DNA of 64,000 bases from Cucumis sativus (Eukaryota; Streptophyta; Magnoliopsida; Cucurbitales; Cucurbitaceae), in NCBI RefSeq assembly GCF_000004075.3, contig NC_026656.2, positions 13,392,001-13,456,000 of the forward strand, read 5' to 3'. The translations under genes and the position numbers were made by a program. Shown in pieces: positions 24,166-37,242 of the stretch. Positions within the stretch are counted from its first letter, which is position 1, and each line of letters begins with the position of its first letter. The notes under the pieces were generated by a model. The model saw nothing but the letters and a program-made list of their open reading frames with translations. It made no database searches and was not told where the DNA came from.

Positions 24166-25076
24166 GGGTTGATATCCTTACACTTTTGACCTGGAAAATT
24201 TTCTTATATTTCTATAGAAATTCATATCGCTTCTTTGACATGTTTGTATTTAATATGATCGCAAAAATTCTACATGTAGTGACTAAATACCGTGACATAT
24301 TCCCACTTGGTAATTCTCTTTGTTGCATGTTCTATGCTATGTGTGGCGTAGTTGGCATGAACCTTCCGCACAAAAAATTCACATTGGCTTTGCTAACCTT
24401 ACCCCTAACATAATCCTATATATTTTCAAAATCATAGATATTTTTTTTATTGATGGATAATTTTAACTACCAATAGGAACCTAATCTTTTAGGAGGTGTT
24501 TGATCTATATAAAGAGTTGGTAGTTCTAAAAAGTAGAGTTGAGAATTGATCCTCCATCTCTTGTTCGGTTAAAGAAGTTCATGACCCCATGACTAAAAAA
24601 CATAAATAATTTCATGTCTTAATAACTTCTTACACAACCTCATGACTAAACAATAACTCGTTGGATTTTACAACTTCACACCCTTGTCCCAAAGCCTCTC
24701 CAATGATTTAAAAAAAAAAACATAAAATTGTTATTTATTTATTTTATTTTATTTTATTAGAAAGAGTACAATAAAGAGTATATATAGACCTAAAAGTCTT
24801 TCCCTAATGAGACTTGGTGTGTGTAGAGAAGAGAAGAGAAGGGAAGATGTGAAAAGTGGAAAAGGTTGTGATGTCTTTATCTATGTTGAGATGGCAGTGC
24901 AGAATGGGGCAATGATGAAGAGCAAAGGGTGTGGGGTTTATGGAGTTTGATATATGTATGGTAGTGTCATATTTGCCCCCACCAAGTACTTGTGACTTCT
25001 CTTCTTCTCACACTTTCAACTTGCAAAAAACTTTGCTCTTAAATTCAATTCCTACCATTAAATGCAAAACATTGTG

Positions 25077-25101
25077 TATGAGATGAGATGAGATGAGATG
25101 A
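25077..25101. repeat. (GATGA)n microsatellite
   Basis: Five consecutive copies of a GATGA pentamer. Confidence 0.85.
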
Positions 25102-28100
25102 AATATTATTGGACACTCCCTCCCTCTAAATATATATCCTCTTTTTTTATGTTAGGTAAAGGAACATATCTTCTTCTAAAGATACCATTTTTTCCCTTTC
25201 AATATCTCTCTATATATCTCCCTACTCCATCACCACAAAATACCATCAATTCAAGTAGATAATGTCCATGGCCAATATTTGACATTCTCTCTCTATCTAT
25301 ATACATAATTATAGGTTTGGGTGGAATTGTGAAACACTTTTCTTAGCACAACAACTTCGAGAATGAGAAATCAAATCTTCGATTTATGAAAAAGATCTTG
25401 TCAATTATCATTGAACTAAACTCACTTTTGTGTAAAACTACGAAAGATTATGTTTTCTTTGTTTTATATATTAAATATAATGTTTACATATGTAATCGCT
25501 ACTTATGCTTTACGTACAATTTTAAATTTAAACTTTTGATAACTTAAGCATAATTAAGATAATCAAAGTATTAATAACCTTCCTCTATGTAATTATTATG
25601 TAATTATTGATGGATTTGAATTTTACACCCATTATTCAAATTGTGTATCTTGTTTGCATAGTTTACATAATTTCTAATGTTATTGTGATAAATGAAGTAG
25701 TCTTACTTTCTCAACCAAGAAATGAAATACTCTTTTGGTTATCTTTAAAATGGTTATATTTACGACAAAACAAGTTCAATTCAATCAAAAAAATAGATGC
25801 ATTAGTAACTAACAGATACGTTATTTCGAATCTCTCTATCCTTGTTCTAAAAATGTTTAGATGCATTATTTCCATCTCCACTTATTTTTGGTCTCTAAAT
25901 TTTGAATGATTTTCCTTTTTTTTTTTTTAAGAAAAAATATTAAAAAAATACTTTTTATTTTTTTCCATTAATATTCATATATATATTCTTTTTTCTTTTT
26001 TCTTTTTGGTTAAAAATGACACCCAATACCAAACCCATTATAAGTGGCTTCAAATTTTTGTCCATATATATTTTATAATAAATAAACAAAAAAAAAAGGT
26101 ATGTCCATGTTAGGATTTTAATTAAATAATTAGCTTACAAATAGATGAACAATAAGGATTTAAATACTTTTTAAATAAAATTTCAAAAACACTTAAATAA
26201 AATATATGAAAATATTTAAATATAGTAAAATGAACAACAAATTCTTTTTACAAAATACCACAACAAACAAACAAAGATAAACACGTATAGTAATCTATCT
26301 TGATCAATCGTGGTTTATTACATATAGATCGTAAAATTTTGTAAGATATATGAAAATGAAAAAAAAAAAAATTGTATTGAGAAACACGTTAGAAAATGAC
26401 CTCTAAATTATTAGGTAGCTTTTAAGAAGGTGTTGATTAATTAATTTTAGATTTTGATTATTTTAGAAAAAGAGTAAATATATTTAATGCTAAATGTAAA
26501 TGTATTGATTTAAATAGTTGGTGTGAAAAGAAAACAAGTGCACGTGCAACGTCGATGAGACTGAATTAAATTAATATACAATGAATGTATTCTATCATTT
26601 TATTTTTACGTACGGACAAAATATCTATATATTAGTTTTTTTTAACTTTTTTTAAAAATTATAATTAATATAGTCAAGATCATTGGTTCAAAATCAAATT
26701 ATACTTGATTAGTGAATTAATTAATGTATTATTATTTTTATTATTATATCCTTTCATATGATGGGCCTCAAAGTACAATAACTTTGAATTTCTTTTCTAT
26801 AAAATCTTGGAAATTAAATAACTGATAGGAAAAACTAAAGTAGTTTGTAAAATATTTATACAATGAGTTTATCAAAATAATTATGAAGATTTTTTTTCTA
26901 ATTAGAAAGAGAATTGCATTAAACTTACCCAATATAATAGTAGAAGAGGAATTTTGATGAATAGGGAGAAATTAAAATTATTTACTAAATATAACAATCA
27001 AAATTTTAATTAAAATAATTTGATTTGCTATATTTAAAAATATCTCTATAACAAAATAAAGTTTTATAATTAATCGGTAATAATTAATATCCATCTTTTA
27101 TAGGTTTTAAAATTTTGTTATATTTGTAAATATTTTTAACGATTTTATCCTTTAAAATGTTTTTTTTTACCTTCTAATAAACTTTTCCTTGAAATTTTGT
27201 AAAAAGTATTATCGTACTTGAATGACTTATAAAATATATATTTTATACAAATTGATAATATTTCTAAGAAAAATATAGGAATGTTTAAATATAGTGAAAA
27301 CAAATTGAAACTATTTATAAATATAATAAAATCTATCACATTTTCGTAGCTAATTTAAATATGAGTTTTTTATTGAATAATTTAATGGTTAATTTGTGAA
27401 GAACATGTGATATTATTACAATTAATGAATCAAATTTTAAATTATTATTTTTGTTATCATTTGTATGTGAGTTAAAGAAATTTTGATAGATACGTGGAAA
27501 TTATAGTATCAAAATATACGTGAAAACGATAGTATCAAAATTGTTAGGTTTGAGAATTTAATTTCGAAATTCACATGTTCAACTCAAAACAATGGTATAC
27601 TACTTCGCTCCATTGATTACTTCAAAGGGCTAATATGTCTTCCATACATAATTACATCATTCCTCAATACGTTTTTCTACTGCAATATATGTGGCGTGAC
27701 AATTGGAACTCTGACCTCCAAAAACTTATATACATATTCAAAGTCTTATTATCTAAGTAATTGACAGTTGAATAAGTTGAATAATAGTGAGGACTAAAGT
27801 TACTTTTGCTTGATGAATTCAAAGATTCAAAGTATAGAGATAGGTAAAAATTAAACCTTCAAAATAGATTTAAATATTTGAGCTTGATCTTGTAAAGAAG
27901 CAAATTTGCCATCTAAACTTTGTGTTGATAATAGGTTTTGGTTGTGTGATTTAAGGTGGGTCGGGTGACAAGACTATTTATTCTTTAACTATCCTATTAG
28001 CTAGACTATTTGAACAATGCACTCTTGTAGGTATCTCTTCTTATCGAATTTCACATTACTGCATCGGAAAAAAATTGAATAAAGATTTGATTTTCATATG

Positions 28101-28151
28101 AGTTGTGTCAAAACGATTTCAATGTGTTTATATATTATTAGACCATAATGC

Positions 28152-28225
28152 ATGTCATGCATGTGATACTGAAGCTTTATATTAGGTACGTACCTAATAA
28201 AACTTTAATTTCACGTGCATGACAT
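28152..28225. repeat. Nearly loopless 74-bp palindrome
   Basis: The left arm begins atgtcatgcatgtgat and the right arm ends atttcacgtgcatgacat. The centre attaggtacgtacctaat (28181-28198) is a perfect palindrome. The arms of about 37 bp pair with a few mismatches and one offset base. As DNA it could extrude a cruciform; as RNA it would form one long hairpin with a minimal loop. No flanking ORF or known microRNA was recognised. Confidence 0.75.
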
Positions 28226-28804
28226 AAATAAGAGATTCTAATTTAATGAAATTCTTTCTATATTGCTTAGCTGGAATATTTGTAACTATTTGAAGAGAAA
28301 GATTTAAAATAAACATTTATGAAAAATGAATTTGATTGTTTATAAAAGATAAGTCATGTTAGATTATAATGTGTTTCATATCTATGGTTTAAATCACACT
28401 TGTTCAAACATATCTCTACAATGTTAGATCGTGATATTTCATACGTATGATCTATATATCACGCTCATACACGAAAAGATATCACTCCGTCGTGTAACTA
28501 CTCAACTCAAACAATTTTAATTAATAAGGCAAATGACGTTACTATTTGTTCAAACATATACTCATTATTAGATTGTGATTTTTCATATCTATGATTTGTC
28601 TAGATCAAACTCATACAGGAAAGAAAACACCAATTCATGTGTTTAACCACCTCAACCCAAATAGTTGAAACCAATGACAAAATAGGATTTACCGAATATG
28701 TAAGGACAAGATGAGAATATAAAGATTTCCTCTACATAACCCATTTTATATATTGTAACGTTTTTTTTTTCGTACACAACTTAATTAACATCAAATCCAA
28801 TCTA

Positions 28805-28905
28805 TTAAATGTCAACAAGAGTCTAATTCAATTGACACGTGTATCGATGTATGTATATTTGGATTAATAAGTTTCATATTCAAATCTTCCGCACCAATTT
28901 GTACG
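28805..28905 (+). repeat. Weak tRNA-derived SINE-like element
   Basis: The stretch agtctaattcaattgacac (near 28819) resembles a box A and, about 60 bases on, tcatattcaaatcttccgca (near 28874) resembles a degraded box B. It is weaker than the other copies. Confidence 0.35.
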
Positions 28906-30760
28906 AAGGAAAAGTATAACCTATTAAATTAAATTATAAATATTTTCAATAAATTGATTCATTTCACATGGTGTTAAAGAATGGATTTGTCAAATGGAGT
29001 AGGTACAAATAAATTTTTATATCTTTTCATCTTCAAAATTTTCTCATAATGACAAATTTATAAGATACTTTTGAATTCTTTAAAGTTTGAAGTCAATTTA
29101 TGAACAGAAAGATATTATTAGTAATGTTTAGATAAGAAAGGTTTCTATATCATTGACACAATTTTTTTTATAATAATTTCTAGTCATAAAAAATGTCAAA
29201 CAATTGAATTAACCCACATTTTGATTCATTATATTGATAAATTTTCAAACTATTTGACCAAATAGTTAGGGGTGAAAATTAGTGTGCCCATACTAACCAA
29301 CATTTTTAATTACTTTTTCACATTTTTCTTTTCAATATTGTTTTTATAAATATTTCATTTTTTTAGCTAAATTTGGAAAACAAAATAAAATTTTAAAAAC
29401 CATTTAATTTTTTAAAAAAATTGAAAGTGATTAATGATTCAAACTTTTCTGTGATCATACTAAAGGACTAGTGAGGAAAAATTATCAATTCCAAAATAGA
29501 AAAACAAAAAAAAAAAATTGTTGTCAAAACGGGATTGGTTTTCAATTTTTGACATGATTTTTGTAAAATGATTTCTTTAAAAAAAAAAATGTAGGGTATT
29601 TTGACTCGTCTACTTCGAGCCACTTCATTGATGATGTAAACAACTCGATTTTACTACGCATTTATCGAGTAACTTAACATTTCTATTGTTTTTTATACTT
29701 TTTGGATTTGCCAATATACTCAATTCTACTGTTTTTAAGCTACTTTTTTTTATTATCACTATGCAACTCAATCTTTCAACTCTACGTCTCAAACACCAAT
29801 TTACTAATTCTAGCGTATTAGCCTAAACTTTCAATACAATTAAGTGAGGCAAATGTCCCTATTTTGAAGGACGACATGTATAAGTTTAGTTTGCAAAAAC
29901 ATAAACAGTATAACATGTCATGATTTGGCAACTAATGGTCTCGATATTCCTCTGCGATCTAGCAACATTATCTACTCGTGTTTTGCTTGTCTTGAATGTT
30001 TCAAAGAGTGAAATTTGTCTCCACAAATCAACAGGAGCTCGTTTCGCATGCTTTATTCCCATTGAGAAATACTCTGATCACGAGTTCATGCAATATAGGA
30101 TTACTCCAAACTAAGTACATTTAATTTTGGAATTCTTATGATTGAGCCACCGAAGAAAAAGTGTGCATTATACAATATAACTTCCAATTTTGTTAAGTTT
30201 TTCTTAACCATGTTTTCGTATCTTCACGATCTCTCTCATTCACAAGTGATATCAGTTCATTAATGTATCTAGGGGCGTTATAAATCTACCGAAAAAATAT
30301 ATATATAATTTTAAGACTTGGGAAAATGAAAATAGAAGTTGGGTGGGTCATATTTGGAAACATCACAAAAGGCTATCCATGAGCTGTTTGATGCTGGGCA
30401 AACTGTTGGAGGTTAGCTTTGCAATTCCAACTCTTTCGTTTTCTTTCTACAAAAACTAATATTGTATTTGTTTTACATTTTTATTGGTCCTTTATATATA
30501 GTGAAAAAAACTATGGAATATTGGAAAACATAAATAAATAACAAAAATGTAATTATAATATGAATAACACATTTTTTAACGAGTGTACAACGTAGTTTCA
30601 ACCGACAATGACATTTTAAACCTTAAATAATTTAGGGTCGATTTTAAGTTCATGTAGTTTGACCGATTTGTACATTTTAAATGTGTATACAAGTTCCTTT
30701 TAGATTTATGCTTAAACATAAATAGGAGAGATAGTTTCAAATATAGCAATTAAATTTATA

Positions 30761-30979
30761 ATAATTAAGTATATAGCAACATTTTACAAAATTTGTAAAT
30801 ATAGTAAAATATGTCAAAGTTTATCAGTGACAGACTTCTATAATTGATAGATGATGTTGCAAATATTAGTTTATCACTTATAAATCATAAAAGTCTATAA
30901 GCTATAAAAATCTATCACCGATAGACTTTGCTATACTTTTACCGTTTTTTTTTTTAAATATTGCTATACTTAATTATTA
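30761..30979. repeat. Inverted-repeat (MITE-like) element
   Basis: The left arm starts ataattaagtatatagcaac and the right arm ends ttgctatacttaattat, its near-complement. Inside are a second nested pair (atagtaaaatatgtcaaag against ctttgctatacttttacc) and the words tctatcaccgatagacttt and gtgacagacttctataat. Such short symmetric words recur in other members of the window's repeats. Confidence 0.6.
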
Positions 30980-31369
30980 TTCCTAAAATTACTACATATA
31001 TCTTCTTGATCAATTGAATTTTTAAAAAAAATTAAATATGTCCTTTAAATAAATAAAACAAATATATACAAATGGATACTTTGACTTTTTGTTATATATA
31101 TATCTCGACAAAGATGAAAGTATCCAATTTTTTTTAAATGGCAATGGGTCCAAATAGAATGATGATTTCATTTCTTTTGTGTTTTATTTATTTAATAGTG
31201 TTTCATCTCATAGATGCGAGATCGTGGAATTTTGACAAAATATTAAAAGGGTAGTTATCCACTTAAAAAAACGATAAACTTCAAACACTTTGAAAAAAAT
31301 TTATGGCTTTGATTTCAAATTGTGTCAGATATATCCACTTTTAAATTTGAGTACGTTGAAACTTTAGTT

Positions 31370-31640
31370 AGATTCTCTTTTGTATTATCATGGGGATTGA
31401 AAAACGATGTAAGCATTGCAAAAGCTTCAATGAAGTACCCCATTGTAATTAAAATTTAATAGAAAATTTGATGTGATCGTAATGAATTTTAATATGGTGA
31501 ATTTCTATACTGTTTACTGTGATTTGTCTCGAGCTTGGAGTTTTCCACGGAAACTCATGTATTTCCTTCTTTTGGTTGTTTTATTTTAATCTCAAATTAT
31601 TTCTATTAATCACAGCATTGGTAGGTAAAGACTTGTTCAC
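31370..31640 (+). repeat. Possible decayed LTR end
   Basis: The stretch 31540-31625 (gagttttccacggaaactc, then a T-rich run, then cacagcattggtaggtaaag) resembles the end of a Copia-type LTR followed by a degraded primer-binding site of the attggtatcagag kind. No matching second LTR or coding domain was found, so this is tentative. Confidence 0.3.
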
Positions 31641-32912
31641 AATAGGGATTTAGCTCCTCAATCGAGTGTTTTCTCTTTTGTTCATTTGACAAGATTTTAT
31701 AATCTGTCGTTTTCGTGCTCTTATATGGAAGGGTTTACGATTCCATTTTTTTTTTATGTCCCATCAACTTCCTCTATTTTCAAAGAGAAGATTGTCATTT
31801 GGAATAACTCTTCCTCCATAATAGCCATCTATTACTTATGAGCATGATGTTAGAATGTTATTATTGGATATTTATATATATGGTTCTCTTCCAACAGTTT
31901 CAATGTTGTCACTAAAGATGTTGTCTCAAAGAATGTTATATATGTAAAATATTCATTTCCTTCTATGATTTAATCTTATTTGTATTCTCTTCAGGTTACT
32001 TTTCTCGTTTGATGTTTTTTCGAATTTGGTTGGAGATATTTCCATCTTTTCTCCATGCACTATTCAAGTCCACAACATTTTTTTTTTGCTAGGATTGTTG
32101 CAATATATTATTTTACGAGAACTTTTATTGAGAGATAACAAACATTATTTTACTATGCAAATGTTTGAAAAAGAAAGTTTTCAACTTAGCATACAACAAT
32201 TCATTCTACTGAAGTTCTTTCTTGAAAGTGTCAATAGTGCATAGTCATATTATTTTGTTTTAGGGAGAGCCTGAGGCACATAGTTAGATTGAGAGCATAT
32301 TCTTATCCGTTACTTAAGAAATTCTTCTCAAGCTTAGGGTCGGGAGCCTAAGCTATTCCAATGAAAAGGAGTTCACTGGAAAGAGCTCAGCAAGATGGAG
32401 TCTCACATACTTACAAGGATACTAAATCAACCGTCAAAGATATTAAATACCATAATAAAATAAAGTTGATTTAAATAATAAAAAGACTATGACAACTAAA
32501 ATGGTTAGTTAAACAAAACATTCTCAAGTGTATATATAGTATTGAATTAGATGGAGGTGCCATTCATTCATAACTTGAAGCAAACTTATGTAGTATATAT
32601 AGATTATTTTGCATTCTAAAATAATATTGATTACAATCCAACTTAAGTTATATTTTATTTCTATACATCTTTTTTTCAAAATAAAACATAAATTCGAACA
32701 AAATTTTCAATAATCTACATTTTTCAAACGTCTAATTTACTCTTCTATTACAACTTTATTATTTGATGTGACGACTTAAAAAAGATTGAAATATATCTTT
32801 TTCTTTTTTTAAGAAAAATATTTTTTTGAAAAAAATATATCTTAAATTTGAGAAAACAACAGTAAATAAATAAATAAAGAACAGGTGAGAAGTTTTATAT
32901 ATTATAATAAAC

Positions 32913-33070
32913 TAAAATATTTATAAAATATAATAGAATTTTAGATTTTATTAACGGAAGATTCTAACAATATTTCTATGGATGTGATACTAACATATAC
33001 TAATAAAAATTGATAGTTATCTCTATTATTGATAAAATCTAAAATTTTATTATATTTTGTAAATATTTTA
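32913..33070. repeat. Inverted-repeat (MITE-like) element with arms of about 40 bp
   Basis: The left arm (32913-32953) reads taaaatatttataaaata, then taatagaattttagatttta. The right arm (33030-33070) is its near-perfect reverse complement. The spacer is about 77 bp. This is the cleanest copy of the family that recurs at 19686, 52376, 52845 and 58190. Confidence 0.8.
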
Positions 33071-35564
33071 TTAATTTTATCACTTTTACAATTTCTCAAA
33101 CTTTTTTATTTTCATTCTTATATTTTAGAAAAATGATATTTTTGGATATTAAAAATGATTAAAAGGATGTTTGTAAACTAAAATAGATATTTTAAGATTA
33201 TTGCATGGAACAAAAATGTGTAGTTTGAAGTGCACAATACCAAATCAAAGAAGTAGAATAGTATTTACCACATAATGTGTTAGTCAATGAACTCAACTTT
33301 TATATCAATAATAATAACAACATACCTTTAATCGCTAACACATATTATATGTCAATTGAGATATACTCGTTTTAGCACAATAATACATATTTGATGAAAG
33401 ACAACAGATTGAAACCCAACGGATGAAATCAACATATTGAAATAATATATGGTACGAATGATAGCTAATATATATTGATACTATAACGTGAAAATGGACT
33501 TCCCTAAACAGTAATTGACATGTACTCAATTATTTGAAGTCAATCAGGGTTGATCTTCAATCACTACCGTTATTGTATATAAAAAGTTGTAATCGTCATG
33601 TAGAATAATTTTATGAATGGAAATGGACAATTTACAATAGAATTTTTCCAATTCATATTTTTGCAATGAATATTAAAGATAGATGATGAAGACATTGGCC
33701 TTCTTTTTGTCATCACAAAAATGGACGAAGTTATATTATCAACACTTCTTAGTAATTTGTTTTTTGTGATTGGAAATTGAACAGTTCTTAAACTTTTAAA
33801 TCCAAATCTTAAACTAATTTTTGTTTTCTACCTAAAGGCCAAAATTTCAAAATTATGTCCCTATTATCATTGTATACACCTTTCTATGAGCATTACATAT
33901 TCTTCCCACCCAAAATTCCAAATTCAACATGCTACATATTTTAGTTCAATTCTTCAAGCTTATTATCTACTATTTTTAAAAATTCACATTTTCCTTTCAT
34001 ATTAATTATACGTCTACAAATTATTAAATACAATAAATACTAAACAAAATTAAAATTATGTGGTGAAACTTTATGTCATGAAAAATTATAGTCACATGCA
34101 CATGTCTTTCAACTAGTAAAGGTAAATGAAGACTAAAGATGTATAAAATTACTCTGATATTGTTATATGTCCTTAGCAATTACATAGGACCGTTGCTTCT
34201 TTAGAAATTTAAAACCAAATAAATTGGAAAAGAAAAAAAAAAGTCAAATCACAATAGAGAGTGAAATAGCATAATTATTGGTTAATTGAAAGGCTAGCAT
34301 ATAGGTTTCAACATTTTAATGCTATGTCTAGACATTTCTTCATCACTTGATTTCATGACTATATAGATTGATATTAATATTGTGTGGGCTAAATTGAGCC
34401 TTCCTTAGGACTATTCTTTATTTTTCAACTGTTTTGTGGTTGTATGTTTGAAAATACCTTTCCGATTTTAAGGCGCGGTTACAAGAAAATAACAATATAT
34501 ACATATATAAAAAGCTTTTAACTGTAATATGTGTTATGTACTATCAATATTCGAAAATATAACAAATTAATCGATACACTTTGTATTGGTATATCATGGG
34601 TATCATATTAGAAATTTAGAGTTATAATACAACTAAAACCAAAACCTAAATTAAAACCATCAACATCATGCTAATTAAATGAGAATAACGTCAAGTCAAA
34701 ACAAAATAATATTCATTATAAATGTACGAATAATAGATAAGTCATGATTTATCAGTTGTATAGATGATAAATTTTATATAGTATGTTAGTTGATTGATAT
34801 ATTAAATATAAAGTGCATTAGATATACTCGTTAGATTCAAAAATGAATGTAATTTATGGTTTTAAAAGTATATAACCTAGCAAATATATACATCTACATC
34901 ATCCCTGGATTAAATTTAGAAAATATTCCTCTGAAACTTTGAAAGCCCTTCTAATGAGTATTGCATTTATGGAAACTTGTGGTTTATCACAAAACTTTTT
35001 TTTTTTTCCTCTAAATGGATGCTTGTATTTTTGCAAAATGAAAAATTTTATTTATCATGATGACATCGAGAGACTGAGGACATATTTGGTAGGAGATTCA
35101 TATTCTATTTTATGTTTTTAGATTAATGGTTGACAGATTAAATTATATTTTTGGATGATGTGATTCCAATAATGTAATTTTTTTAAAAAGAAAAACTTTG
35201 AATGTTTTCACTTTATCCATATTTTGAATTGAAAATATTAGAACGTAACCTTGACATCAAAAAACTCGTCAAATAATATAAATGTAATTCCAGGTCTCTA
35301 GTAACTTTCTTGTCTTTATATGACACATTCCCATACATGACTAAAGACTCCTAAATCTTTAATAGGAATTACAACGGAACTTTCAAAATTATCGTGTGTG
35401 TAAAAAATGTAGAACCTAAAAAGGCACATCATATTCAACAAACCAAAATCACACCTACGAACCAGTAAAATAAAACAATGTTTTGATGGTAAACCTACCT
35501 CATTGTGATCTCCCCTGGTAATTAACCCACACTCGAAAACAAAAGCAAGAGCAAAATCTTTCTC

Positions 35565-35760
35565 TCATCCAAACTCTGGTGTATGAATGTTGAACTCAAA
35601 TATGATTTCAAGTTGGAGCCTGACTAAATTCAAATAACACATGCTCCGTAGATTCAAACTCATCTCACATAAACGGACAAGAAAGGAAAACATGTAACCA
35701 ATACCAACGCTTAAGACTCTAGCAAGTGAGCAAAAAGTTATAGAACGTTTTCCACACAAC
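35565..35760 (-). pseudogene. LINE-derived zinc-knuckle (zf-RVT) remnant
   Basis: One minus-strand frame reads LHVFLSCPFM-stop-DEFESTEHVLFEFSQAPT. The order CPxx...DExESTEHxxFExSxA matches the zinc-binding region that follows the reverse transcriptase of plant LINEs, here with stop codons and a lost second cysteine. Upstream residues (SLKRWYW) fit the same domain. Neither the reverse transcriptase nor the RNase H part is visible, so this is an isolated, nonfunctional fragment. Confidence 0.55.
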
Positions 35761-36249
35761 AACATGCTTAACCTAATCATAAGGAACATTCTTCCACTAG
35801 CCACTCAAATCTACTCATGCACGTAATCGTGTGATCAAGAGGAATCATTAACTTTTAATTGCTCATATTACATATTAAAAAGTCCCTTTTTACAACTCAA
35901 GCATATGACCTCAAAGTTAATAACATAAGATAGCTCAACCTTGAAAATATAACAAAATTGAGAGTAGGGAAACTAGATCACCTAAAAGAACAACATGGAC
36001 TACCTATAATAACTAAAAGTTTTCTTCTTTTTTTTTTAGAAAAAAAGGAATAAAGATTGTTTTTTTAAGCAAAAAGTTTCTTTTTTTTGGTTTGGAGGTG
36101 TATGAAATTTACCATTGTTTGTATGGATTTTCTTTTTGTGTGTAATACCGACGTTTAAGTTATCATTTGAAAATTGATGGTAATGTATTATTATTATTTA
36201 TTATTATTAAGTTTCTTTGACTCTCTGTTTCTGTGTGTAGCATAGTGGC

Positions 36250-37242
36250 GTGGACCCCATTGCTGGACCTCTGCTTTGCTGGCTTCAAGCTCTCCATTGT
36301 TGGTCTTTTATGGGGCTTGTCTGCCTTTCACAGAGGGAGAGAGAAAAAGAAAGACAAAGAAAGAAAGAAATAGGGGTTTTCACTTCTCTTATTCTTCCTT
36401 TTTTCAATCGACCCTTTTCTTCTTTTCAATTTTCCACTCTCTCTTCTTCAACATCAACTTCATCATAACATATCTCTTAATCCAAACCAAACCCACTTCT
36501 GTTTCATCTCTAATTCTTTCATGGATCCACAGATCTAAGTGCTTTCAGACGACCCACTTTGATCTTTTGTGCAACTTCAGAGATCCCCTTCATCTTGTTT
36601 CTCTTCTTCAGCTTTTGCTCATTTATGGGAGCTTCCATTGATGTGTTAACTGCTGTAAGCTCTCTTTTTTGGTTTTTTCTTCATCTGGGTCCACTTTCTT
36701 TTCAGTTTTTTCCATATGGGTTTGTTGAATTTGTTGATGAGGATGTTGAATTTTTCAAATTTATCTTCTTTTTCCTTCCTTGGAATCTGTGATGGGTTTA
36801 AGTCTTGTGTTTCAATGTGAAGACGTAGACTTCTGTGGATGGATATTAGGCTGACTAAGGAATTGTTGAAGAAAAATCGCCTTTGACCTCTTAATTCTTC
36901 CCCCTCCCCCAATCTGACTTTTTCCACTGTTACCGGCCATATTCTACATGAGTTTTGTTTAAACAGGAAACAGAACCGGTTTCAGATTTTCCCAATTGAA
37001 ATTAACTGTATGCTTTACCTATTTCTCATGGCTCTCTCGTTTTGATTGGCAAAATCCATATTCATCTGTCTATGTTTTTTATTTGATGTTCTTATTCTTA
37101 TTGGTTGTTTTTGTAGGGTGTATGATTCTGTGATTTTAAACATCAGAACAGCTGAAGAAACTGAATTCATTGAGTTTAAATTGATTTTGTTCCTTGTATT
37201 CAGATGCGGATATTTTGGAGGGTTGTTTGGGTGAGATGAGGG
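36250..37242 (+). promoter_or_regulatory. 5' leader, UTR intron and upstream ATGs of the PP2C gene
   Basis: A pyrimidine-rich leader starts near 36370. A donor (tgctgtaagc) at 36655 and an acceptor (tgtattcag) ending at 37203 suggest a 549-bp 5'-UTR intron. Just after the acceptor, an ATG at 37204 opens a 12-codon uORF ending TGA at 37239. A second ATG at 37236 overlaps that stop (ATGA) and runs out of frame past the main start at 37243. Confidence 0.55.

Larger units (their letters stand above)
18706..36240. other. Gene desert of about 17.5 kb
   Basis: Long AT-rich DNA with only short chance ORFs (under 101 codons) and no splice-consistent coding series that I could find on either strand. 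It holds the separately listed inverted repeats, tandem duplications, SINE-like segment, palindrome, decayed LTR and LINE pieces. A spliced noncoding RNA or a microRNA precursor cannot be ruled out. Confidence 0.65.

Noticed and set aside
24890..24910. Partial resemblance to a microRNA408 complement (ggcagtgca)
   Set aside because: Only about nine bases agree and no stable hairpin with a matching star strand was found nearby.
29920..30114. 64-codon plus-strand ORF with balanced composition
   Set aside because: No motif, splice context or leader supports it, and a chance ORF of this size is expected here.
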